A stretch of DNA of 64,000 nt from Bacteroidota bacterium (GTDB taxonomy: Bacteria; Bacteroidota; Bacteroidia; Bacteroidales; Dysgonomonadaceae): the NCBI GenBank assembly GCA_023424395.1, contig JAFADY010000050.1:62001-126000 (forward strand), given 5' to 3'. Numbering within the stretch: the first letter of the stretch is position 1; each line of letters starts with the position of its first letter. Shown piece by piece: positions 46,657-54,586 of the stretch. Position numbers and translations under genes: made by a program. Under the pieces are notes generated by a model. That model was not told the origin of the DNA. It saw only the letters and a program-made list of their open reading frames with translations, and made no database searches.

Positions 46657-47934
46657 ATGCGAGAGGCCAGCCCTGAGCTAATTAGCTTGTTTGAACTTAT
46701 AATTTGTGATGTGTATTGGATTAATGAAGCTAAAGAAGATTGGAGGTATAAACCAATAAAAACAGAAGCATTGAAAAAAGAAAGAAATAAAAATTCAAGG
46801 AGAAAAGCGATAGCTGCTTTAGGGGCATTAACCGGAGCAACAGCTCTGGGAGCTTTCGGTAATAATTTAAACATACATCGAGAAGAAAAACCTTCTTCTT
46901 TTTCTTCGAATAATCTTCCTTTATTTGTGATAAGAGAGAATGTATCGGCACAATTAACCACTTTTGACAATGAAACCAAGCAAAAAGCTTTTCCCATACA
47001 ACCCGGAGAAAAAAAGATCTTGGCAGAATATAATAACCCAGGGATAATTACCCGATTATGGATTACTTTCTCGGGTTGGTTTTGGGAAAATTGGGATGTC
47101 AGAGAAGAAAAGTGGCCGGATACCACCATTTTGAAGAAACTGATTTTGAGAATTTATTGGGATGGAAATAACTTTCCATCGATCGAAGCTCCTATGGGCG
47201 ATTTTTTCGGCGTAGGACAATGCGAATATAAACATTATGTTTCTAAATACTTAGGAATGTCCAGTGGTGGGTTTTATTGTTATTTACCCATGCCTTTCAA
47301 CAAGGTAAAGATAGAAGTTGAGAATTTGCACGATAAATCCATTCCACATGTTTTTCTTAACGCAAATCTTACAAAGTACAATACTTTGCCGGCGAATTCC
47401 GGCAGACTGCACTGCATGTACAATGCAGGAACAAATGCCGGTTCTGAACCTTTGTACATTATGAAAACAAAAGGGAAAGGGCATTTTGTTGGCTGTTGTT
47501 TATCTATGCAAAGCTGGTTACCCAATTATTTGGGATATTTAGAAGCTCCCGAATATATTTTTATAGATGATGATTTTAACGAAAAAACACCATCAATTGT
47601 CGGTACCGGACTCGAAGATTATTACAACGGAGGTTGGTATTTCAGAGATGGAGAGTTTAATGCACCTTTACACGGTGTACCTCTAAAAGATCCTTTGCGT
47701 TCAATGATTTCAATGTATCGGTTTCATGAGGAAGATGCGGTTTTCTTTAATAAATCGTTTATTTTTCTTTTTCAATCTCCTCGCCCACCCCAACATACAC
47801 GAGAATTTAAATTCTCTTCTACCGCTTATTGGTACCAACAGGAACCGAGTGAATTAATTTTTAAATTACCTTCAAAAGAAAAATTAGTTGATTGGTACAG
47901 AATTAGAGATACAGATCACCAAGCAATTCCATAA
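46657..47934 (+). CDS. GH172 (DUF2961) glycosidase with Tat-like signal
   Basis: The ORF encodes 425 residues. The DUF2961 fold is shown by LRIYWDGNNFPSIEAPMGDF, MKTKGKGHFVG and GTGLEDYYNGGW. Candidate catalytic residues are Glu296 (GYLEAPEYIF) and Glu320 (GTGLED). The usual EGD is EAP here, and three extra residues lie between the two Glu, so specificity may differ. The first 38 residues are doubtful: a Tat-like signal (NSRRKAIAALGALTG) begins at residue 46, so a TTG at 46771 is a likely alternative start. An overlapping 13-codon ORF starts at 46635. The candidate activity is exo-alpha-D-arabinofuranosidase in the periplasm. Confidence 0.82.
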   Translation: MREASPELISLFELIICDVYWINEAKEDWRYKPIKTEALKKERNKNSRRKAIAALGALTGATALGAFGNNLNIHREEKPSSFSSNNLPLFVIRENVSAQLTTFDNETKQKAFPIQPGEKKILAEYNNPGIITRLWITFSGWFWENWDVREEKWPDTTILKKLILRIYWDGNNFPSIEAPMGDFFGVGQCEYKHYVSKYLGMSSGGFYCYLPMPFNKVKIEVENLHDKSIPHVFLNANLTKYNTLPANSGRLHCMYNAGTNAGSEPLYIMKTKGKGHFVGCCLSMQSWLPNYLGYLEAPEYIFIDDDFNEKTPSIVGTGLEDYYNGGWYFRDGEFNAPLHGVPLKDPLRSMISMYRFHEEDAVFFNKSFIFLFQSPRPPQHTREFKFSSTAYWYQQEPSELIFKLPSKEKLVDWYRIRDTDHQAIP

Positions 47935-47943
47935 ATAAAAAAT

Positions 47944-49035
47944 ATGAAAAGAAAATTTATTTTATCGACAGTTTTAATAACTTCCCTTGTTTTATTAATT
48001 ACATGTAGTCCATTCCGAAAAATAGAATCTGCAAAAAAAGAAAGAAATGTATGGACTGAGAAACAAGCTATAGATTGGTACAAGAAATGGGGATGGCTAA
48101 GAGGCTCTAATTTTATTCCTAGTACCGCCATTAATCAGTTAGAAATGTGGCAGGCCGAAACTTTCGATTTACAAACCATCGATAGAGAATTAGGTTATGC
48201 CGAAAGTGTAGGCTTTAATTCTATGCGCGTGTACTTGCATCATTTGGCTTGGCAAATAGACCCACAGGGTTTTAAAAATAGGATGAGACAATATCTTGAT
48301 GTTGCTGAGGGTCATGGCATTTCTACTCTCTTTGTTTTTTTTGATGATTGTTGGAATGCCACTTATCAAGCAGGTAAACAACCCGATCCGAAACCCGGTA
48401 TTCATAACTCCGGATGGGTGCGCGATCCGGGAGATCTACTCCATACTAATCCCGAAATTATTCAAACATTAGAAAAATATGTAAAAGATATCCTAACAAC
48501 TTTTTCAAAAGATGGCCGCATTGTTTTGTGGGATTTATATAACGAACCCGGTAATTCAGGATACGGCGATAAAAGCATGCCATTGTTAGAAAAAGTATTC
48601 GAATGGGGACGACAGGTTAATCCTTCACAACCTTTATCTGCGGGAGTTTGGAATTGGAATTTAAAAGAGCTAAGCGACTTTCAATTAAAGAATTCCGATG
48701 TAATTACCTATCATAACTATGGCGATCCTTTAAGCCACCAATCGGATATCGATAAGTTGAAATCCCTCACAACAAAACCTTTAATCTGTACCGAGTATAT
48801 GGCGCGTACACAAAATAGTTATTTCCAGAATATCATGCCTTTATTAAAGGATAATAATATTGGCGCATATAATTGGGGATTGGTTGCGGGGAAAACGAAT
48901 ACAATTTACGCTTGGAACACACCGATACCTGATGGCTCAGAGCCGGAATTGTGGTTTCATGATGTATTCCGAAAAGACGGATCGCCTTACAGAAAAGAGG
49001 AAACAGACTTCATTAAGAAATTAACAGGAAAATAA
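47944..49035 (+). CDS. GH5-like clan-A glycoside hydrolase lipoprotein
   Basis: The 363-residue protein is a lipoprotein (LLITCSPF, Cys21) with a (beta/alpha)8 barrel. The acid/base candidate is Glu201 in DLYNEPGNS and the nucleophile candidate Glu284 in ICTEYMAR. Other clan-A marks are FNSMRVYLHH and the aromatic loop AYNWGLVAG. I cannot name its family or subfamily with certainty. In an arabinogalactan locus a furanosidase acting on the galactan or on an attached sugar would make sense, since some GH5 members are reported to act on furanosides. That is inference. It sits 9 bases after GH172 and 18 before GH116. Confidence 0.75.
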   Translation: MKRKFILSTVLITSLVLLITCSPFRKIESAKKERNVWTEKQAIDWYKKWGWLRGSNFIPSTAINQLEMWQAETFDLQTIDRELGYAESVGFNSMRVYLHHLAWQIDPQGFKNRMRQYLDVAEGHGISTLFVFFDDCWNATYQAGKQPDPKPGIHNSGWVRDPGDLLHTNPEIIQTLEKYVKDILTTFSKDGRIVLWDLYNEPGNSGYGDKSMPLLEKVFEWGRQVNPSQPLSAGVWNWNLKELSDFQLKNSDVITYHNYGDPLSHQSDIDKLKSLTTKPLICTEYMARTQNSYFQNIMPLLKDNNIGAYNWGLVAGKTNTIYAWNTPIPDGSEPELWFHDVFRKDGSPYRKEETDFIKKLTGK

Positions 49036-49053
49036 GTAAAATACGCAAAAAGC

Positions 49054-52000
49054 ATGACAGATCGCAGATCGTTTCTCAAAAAAGTCGGATTAGGAAGTTT
49101 AGCTGCAGCAAATATACCTGTAATAACTTCTGCGGAGACTTTATTGATAAAGAACAATACCGAGAATTTAAATTTTCAATTGGAAAGAACTCAGCGAGAA
49201 TTTAACGAACATTATAAAAACGAATTTTTAAGCAAAATAGCGTTTCCAATCGGAGGTATTGGCGCGGGTATGTTTTGTTTGGAAGGTACCGGAGCCATAT
49301 CTCATCTATCTGTAAATAATCGTCCCGAAATATATAATTCCCCGTATGCTTTTGCGGCTATCAGTGTAAAAAATATTGAAAAAGGCGTAAAAGTTTTGGA
49401 ATCAACTGTTCCAACGTGGAAACTTTTTGGGCCCGGTGGTACGGGAAACGGATCGGGAAACAGGAACTATGGTTTGCCGCGTTTCGAAAGCGGATCTTTT
49501 TTAGCACGATTTCCTTTTGGAATAATTGAATTAAAAGATAAAGATATTCCTCTTGATGTGAAAATTTCAGGATGGAGCCCATTCATTCCAACGGACGAAG
49601 ATAATTCCAGTTTGCCTGTAGGTATTTTAGAATACACTTTTAAAAATATTTCCGGCAAGACATTAGATGCGGTTTTTTCTTATAATGCAAGAAATTTCAT
49701 CGATAGTAATGGCCGCATTTTGTCCCAAAAGAATGGATTCAGAATGGTGAAAGATAACGGCAATACGGCAGAAGGTTTTACCATTTACATAGAGGATGAT
49801 AATGCGGTTACCGACCATTGTTGGTTCAGGGGTGGATGGTTTGATTCTCAAACAATTTTGTGGGAGAATATCAAACAGGGAAAAATTGTAGATAATCCAC
49901 CCATTGAAGGTGTATCGCCGGGAGCTTCAATTTTTTTACCGCTTTCACTGAATCCGGGAGAAGAAAAAACAGTCAAAGTTAATTTTTGTTGGTATCTTTC
50001 CAAATCCGACCTTTCTATAGGGCAAAGTATAGTTACCGGAGATGCGTTCAATGGAAAAACAACCACAAAACCCATAAAGGATCAGCAAACTGTATCGGGT
50101 TTTGTTGGGGAAGGTTATTTAAATTCTTTCGATTCCAAAGGCGATGGGCAGATAGGAATACTACTCTCTCCGGAATTTGAGATAAATAAAAACTACCTTA
50201 AATTTTTAGTTGGAGGTGGAAATCAAAAAGAGAAAACATCTGTGAACTTAGTGATTGACGATAAGATTGTTGAAACTGCCGTTGGGAATAACACTGAGAG
50301 CCTGCGCGAACATATTTGGAATTTGAAAAAATATAACGGTAAAGCAGCCAGACTTAAAATCATCGATCTTGATACCTTTGGTTGGGGACATATCATGGCA
50401 GATCAGTTTGTTTTAACAAATAATCGGGACGAAAATCTTTCCCGCCCTTCTTCATCGGCAATTGTACTTGCTGATTTTGAAGGCGGAAGATATGATGGTT
50501 GGGAAATAGAAAAAATAGAATCTTCTCAAAATCAAGAAAATATATCCAATTTGTCTTATCGGCCATGGTATTCCAATCGTTTTAAAAACTTGAACGATTT
50601 AATTTCTTATTGGAATTCGAATGCTGAAAAACTGAAGGAAAATACTGAGTTATTTAGTAATGCTTTTTATGACTCTACACTTCCTCCGGAAGTTATTGAG
50701 GCAATTGCAGCTAATTTAACGATTCTCAAATCTCCCACGGTATTAAGAGTTTCCGACGGTAGGCTTTGGGCATGGGAAGGATGTAACGATGACTCCGGTT
50801 GTTGCCATGGTAGTTGCACGCACGTATGGAATTATGCTCAAGCCATACCTCATCTTTTCCCTGCTTTGGAAAGAACGCTTCGTGAAACTGAATTCAAAGT
50901 AAGTCAGAATGAGGATGGTCATCAGAATTTTCGTACAAATATCCCTATTACTCCAACCCAACATAGTTTTCATGCTGCTGCCGATGGTCAATTGGGAGGA
51001 ATAATGAAAGTGTACAGAGAATGGCGAATCAGCGGAAATACAGAATGGATGAGGTCTCTTTATCCCTTAGTAAAGAAAAGCCTCGACTATTGTATTGAGA
51101 CATGGGATCCCAAACACAAAGGCTATTTAGAGGAACCCCATCACAATACTTATGATATTGAATTTTGGGGACCCGACGGAATGTGCACTAGTTTTTATTT
51201 AGGCGCTCTAACCTCATTTATCGAAATGAGCAAGGAATTAAAAGAACCATATAGAGATTATGAAATACTGTTATCGAAGGGGAAAAATTATATGGAGAAC
51301 GAACTGTTCGATGGTGAATACTTTATCCAGAAGATAGTTTGGGAAGGTTTGCAAGCTCCCAATCCTGTAGAAGTCCAATCCTATGGAGGAGAATATTCTA
51401 ACGAAGCTATGGCGCTTTTGAAAAAAGAAGGCCCGAAATATCAGTATGGAGCCGGTTGTTTGGCCGACGGAATATTGGGAATGTGGATTGCTTCTGTATG
51501 TGGATTGCCTGAAGTAGTTGACGACAAAAAAGTGAAAAGTCATTTAAACGCTGTTCATAAATATAACCTGAAATCAACGTTAATGGATCATTATAATCCT
51601 CAACGTCCTACTTACGCTTGCGGAGAAGATGGGGGTCTGCTGTTGTGCACTTGGCCAAAAGGCGGGGCATTATCTCTTCCTTTTGTATATAGCAACGAAG
51701 TTTGGACCGGTATTGAATATCAAGTAGCAAGTCATCTGATGTTTAAAGGAGAGGTTAAGAAAGGTTTGGATGTAGTTAGAGTATGCCGGCAAAGATATGA
51801 TGGAACCGTTAGAAACCCGTTCAATGAATATGAGTGCGGACATTGGTATGCGCGAGCTATGGCGAGTTACGGCATGTTACAGGGATTAACGGGAATAAGA
51901 TACGATGCAGTTGATAAAATAATGTATATTGACTCACGCATTGGGGACTTTAAAAGTTTTGTATGTACGGCAAATGGTTTTGGGACATTAGAATTGAAAA

Positions 52001-52086
52001 ACAATAAACCCGTATTAAACGTAGTTTTCGGAGAAATGGAAGTAAAAAAATTCAACATTTCAAATCAAAAGAACAACACACTTTAA
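49054..52086 (+). CDS. GH116 glycosidase with inserted beta-module, candidate exo-beta-D-arabinofuranosidase
   Basis: The 1010-residue protein has a Tat-like signal (TDRRSFLKKVGLG), a GH116 N-terminal beta-domain and a C-terminal (alpha/alpha)6 domain. Candidate catalytic residues are Glu575 (LWAWEGCND) and Asp701 (HNTYDIEFWG). Between them and the N-terminal domain a module of about 170 residues is inserted (about 322-500), carrying VSGFVGEGYLNSF, LVGGGN, FGWGHIMADQF and ADFEGGRYDGWEIE. Most GH116 members are beta-glucosidases, but I recall a 2023 report of GH116 exo-beta-D-arabinofuranosidases from actinobacterial and Bacteroidetes D-arabinan systems. With GH172 and DUF4185 around it, removal of the beta-1,2-linked terminal D-arabinose is the best guess. 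Confidence 0.85.
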   Translation: MTDRRSFLKKVGLGSLAAANIPVITSAETLLIKNNTENLNFQLERTQREFNEHYKNEFLSKIAFPIGGIGAGMFCLEGTGAISHLSVNNRPEIYNSPYAFAAISVKNIEKGVKVLESTVPTWKLFGPGGTGNGSGNRNYGLPRFESGSFLARFPFGIIELKDKDIPLDVKISGWSPFIPTDEDNSSLPVGILEYTFKNISGKTLDAVFSYNARNFIDSNGRILSQKNGFRMVKDNGNTAEGFTIYIEDDNAVTDHCWFRGGWFDSQTILWENIKQGKIVDNPPIEGVSPGASIFLPLSLNPGEEKTVKVNFCWYLSKSDLSIGQSIVTGDAFNGKTTTKPIKDQQTVSGFVGEGYLNSFDSKGDGQIGILLSPEFEINKNYLKFLVGGGNQKEKTSVNLVIDDKIVETAVGNNTESLREHIWNLKKYNGKAARLKIIDLDTFGWGHIMADQFVLTNNRDENLSRPSSSAIVLADFEGGRYDGWEIEKIESSQNQENISNLSYRPWYSNRFKNLNDLISYWNSNAEKLKENTELFSNAFYDSTLPPEVIEAIAANLTILKSPTVLRVSDGRLWAWEGCNDDSGCCHGSCTHVWNYAQAIPHLFPALERTLRETEFKVSQNEDGHQNFRTNIPITPTQHSFHAAADGQLGGIMKVYREWRISGNTEWMRSLYPLVKKSLDYCIETWDPKHKGYLEEPHHNTYDIEFWGPDGMCTSFYLGALTSFIEMSKELKEPYRDYEILLSKGKNYMENELFDGEYFIQKIVWEGLQAPNPVEVQSYGGEYSNEAMALLKKEGPKYQYGAGCLADGILGMWIASVCGLPEVVDDKKVKSHLNAVHKYNLKSTLMDHYNPQRPTYACGEDGGLLLCTWPKGGALSLPFVYSNEVWTGIEYQVASHLMFKGEVKKGLDVVRVCRQRYDGTVRNPFNEYECGHWYARAMASYGMLQGLTGIRYDAVDKIMYIDSRIGDFKSFVCTANGFGTLELKNNKPVLNVVFGEMEVKKFNISNQKNNTL

Positions 52087-52114
52087 TTATCTATTAGAAG
52101 AAAAAGTTAAAACA

Positions 52115-53263
52115 ATGAAAAATCTTTTTTATTTATTCTTATTATTGATATCGATTTCATGTGGATCGGAGCCTTTACCCTTGCCGGAAAGTCCAGACCC
52201 TGAACCAAAACCCGAAGAAGAAAAAATTGAATGGAACTTATTTGCAGAAAAATTTCAGGAAACTTTATCTAGTGTTTACGGCGGATCATCCGGTACTTAT
52301 ATTACCCGCCCTGATAAACCCGATTTTAATTATTGGTTTAATGCGCATGTTTTGGATGTTTTGGTCGATGGATATTTACGTACCAATGATAAAGATTATC
52401 TTATTAAAATGAAAAATCTTTTGCGCGGAATAAAAGTAATGAACAGAAGTTATTGGCAAGTGTATGTCGACGACATGGCCTGGTTGGGAATATCTAGCAT
52501 GAACGCGTGGAAAGCAACGGGAGACAATGAATACAAAGATGTTGCAATCTATATATTGAGCGAAATAAGAAAGGCTCATACACCTGTTCTCGGCGGTGGA
52601 TTACAATGGCGTTTCGATCAACCAAACGGGAAAAACGCTTGTAGCACTGCGCCTGGTGGCATCTTGGCTTTAAGACTGTACGCCGCAGATAAAAAAGAAG
52701 CCGATTTAATTTTCGCAAAAGAATTATTCGAATGGGAACTGAAAAATTTACTCAATCCTACCAATTATTTAATTTGGGACAATCTGAGCTTGGATGCCAA
52801 CGGCAATAAAATTTTAACCGAATGGATGTTTACATACAATGTTGGAACATTTATTGGAATGGCAAGAGATTTATACGTAAATACAGGCGAGCAAAAATAT
52901 TTGGATATTGCAGTAAGAAGCGCCCGTGCATCGGTCACCAGTTCGGATATGGTAAAAGGTAAAATGTTTTTAGAATCCGGCGATCATGATGGTGGATTGT
53001 TTAAAGGCATTCTCGTTCGCTATCTTACAGAATTGGTATATACAGAGGGCATTACTCTGGCATTTAAAAATACAGTTATCGACTTTTTAAATTATAATGC
53101 AACGCTATTGTATGAAGAGGGAACTACTCCTTTCCCGGGAGTTCTTGCTTCAGCCGTATGGAACAAACGTCCTGAAAGGCCTCAAGATTTATCCACTCAA
53201 TTGAGTGCGATGATGCTGGCAGAAACGATCGCAAAATTCGATAGATCCGAATTATTAAAATAA
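52115..53263 (+). CDS. GH76 endo-alpha-1,6-mannanase lipoprotein
   Basis: The 382-residue protein is a lipoprotein (LISISCGSE, Cys16) with an acidic Pro-rich linker after the Cys, a pattern linked with surface export in Bacteroidetes. The (alpha/alpha)6 GH76 fold is shown by the catalytic Asp pair VDDMAW (Asp119-Asp120), GGGLQWRFDQ and NACSTAPGGILALRLY. GH76 cuts internal alpha-1,6-mannosyl bonds. Together with GH125 it forms a pathway for the alpha-1,6-mannan backbone of lipomannan and lipoarabinomannan. The typical yeast-mannan helpers (GH92, GH38, GH99) are absent from the window. Confidence 0.88.
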   Translation: MKNLFYLFLLLISISCGSEPLPLPESPDPEPKPEEEKIEWNLFAEKFQETLSSVYGGSSGTYITRPDKPDFNYWFNAHVLDVLVDGYLRTNDKDYLIKMKNLLRGIKVMNRSYWQVYVDDMAWLGISSMNAWKATGDNEYKDVAIYILSEIRKAHTPVLGGGLQWRFDQPNGKNACSTAPGGILALRLYAADKKEADLIFAKELFEWELKNLLNPTNYLIWDNLSLDANGNKILTEWMFTYNVGTFIGMARDLYVNTGEQKYLDIAVRSARASVTSSDMVKGKMFLESGDHDGGLFKGILVRYLTELVYTEGITLAFKNTVIDFLNYNATLLYEEGTTPFPGVLASAVWNKRPERPQDLSTQLSAMMLAETIAKFDRSELLK

Positions 53264-53278
53264 ATAAATTTCCTGATT

Positions 53279-54445
53279 ATGAAAATTAAAAGATTCAAAA
53301 TTACATTGGTTATTATTGCTTTTGGCGCATTATGCAGTGCCCAAAACCGTCAGTTTAACGGACTTGATATGAATATGGGTAATCTTTACAGACTATCTGA
53401 TGCTGAAACAAGATCTATAAGTCCCGAAAATTTTACCGGAGAAAAAGGAAAAGGCGGCATGGCAACTCCTGATCTAAACGCACCCCGAAACACAGCCAAT
53501 GCCACTCATGCTTCGCGTGATCTTGGGCAAGGATGGAAAGTAAATCCGTATGTACGGATTAATCCGGGAGAAACTTTTACAATGGCAGAAATTGATGGCC
53601 CTGGTGCTATTCAACATATTTGGATGACGCCCACAGGGAACTGGCGTTTTTCTATTATCCGCATCTATTGGGACGACGAAACCGAACCCTCGGTAGAATG
53701 TCCGGTTGGAACCTTTTTCGGTATGGGATGGAATGAATATGCGCATCTGAACTCTTTGCCTATAACCGTAAATCCGGGAAGTGCCTTTAACAGTTATTGG
53801 GTCATGCCTTTCCGTAAGAAATGCAGAATAACGATGACAAATATTAATGATGCCGATCCCATGAACCTGTATTATCAAATAGATTATACATTAACCGATG
53901 TTCCCAATGATGCGGCTTATTTTCATGCCCAGTACAGAAGAACAAAGGTGAATGAAACTTCGGATTATACTATAATAGACGGTATTAAAGGTGAAGGCCA
54001 TTACGTAGGTGTTTACATGGCTTGGCAAGTAAATAACAACGGTTGGTGGGGAGAAGGAGAAATAAAATTCTTTATGGACGGTGATAGACAATTCCCAACC
54101 ATTATCGGAACAGGTACGGAAGATTATTTTTTGGGTTCATACAATTTCGACAGAAACGGAAAATATGTTACCTATACAACCCCTTTCGCAGGATTGGTTC
54201 AGGTTTTACCACCCGAGATAACGTACAGATCAGGGCAACGCTTTGGGATGTATCGGTGGCATATAATGGATCCTATTCGTTTTAAAAAAGATTTACGAAT
54301 TACTATTCAGGATCTCGGTTGGCGTCACGGGGGACGCTATTTGCCTCAAAAATCCGATATTTCATCGGTTTGTTTCTGGTACCAAACCGAACCTCATGCT
54401 AAATTTCCCTCATTGCCTAAATGGGAGGATTTAGAAGTAAATTAA
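53279..54445 (+). CDS. GH172 (DUF2961) glycosidase, candidate exo-alpha-D-arabinofuranosidase
   Basis: The 388-residue protein has a Sec signal (AFGALCSAQ) and the DUF2961 fold (GPGAIQHIWM, IRIYWDDETEPSVECPVGTF, IKGEGHYVG). The two Glu are Glu259 (WGEGEIKFF) and Glu281 (GTGTEDYF), 22 apart. It is the most standard-looking member after the one at 16245. It starts 15 bases after GH76. After its TAA stop the same frame stays open for 47 more codons (see 54446-54586). Confidence 0.88.
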   Translation: MKIKRFKITLVIIAFGALCSAQNRQFNGLDMNMGNLYRLSDAETRSISPENFTGEKGKGGMATPDLNAPRNTANATHASRDLGQGWKVNPYVRINPGETFTMAEIDGPGAIQHIWMTPTGNWRFSIIRIYWDDETEPSVECPVGTFFGMGWNEYAHLNSLPITVNPGSAFNSYWVMPFRKKCRITMTNINDADPMNLYYQIDYTLTDVPNDAAYFHAQYRRTKVNETSDYTIIDGIKGEGHYVGVYMAWQVNNNGWWGEGEIKFFMDGDRQFPTIIGTGTEDYFLGSYNFDRNGKYVTYTTPFAGLVQVLPPEITYRSGQRFGMYRWHIMDPIRFKKDLRITIQDLGWRHGGRYLPQKSDISSVCFWYQTEPHAKFPSLPKWEDLEVN

Positions 54446-54586
54446 AAACATGCTAATCAAAGTTCGTGGACTCAAGAATTTAATGTGTTTCATTGGGAAC
54501 CGAAAAGTGTAATAAACTTTGGTTTATATAATAATAAAAATAGTATTACTTTCATTTTAAATAACGATGATAAAAATTTCAATTAA
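54446..54586 (+). pseudogene. Possible coding remnant in frame after the GH172 stop
   Basis: Directly after the GH172 stop, in the same frame, 46 sense codons read KHANQSSWTQEF then NVFHWEPKSVINFGLYNN and so on, ending at a TAA (54584-54586). The residue mix, with two Trp and alternating polar and hydrophobic positions, looks like a beta-strand protein tail rather than random AT-rich DNA. It overlaps the start of the next gene by 20 bases. It could be the relic of a lost C-terminal domain or of a deleted gene, or chance. Confidence 0.3.

Noticed and set aside
46647..47129. 160-residue ORF on the minus strand
   Set aside because: It is antisense to the second GH172 gene, whose motifs are clear. 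No signal or domain is visible in it.
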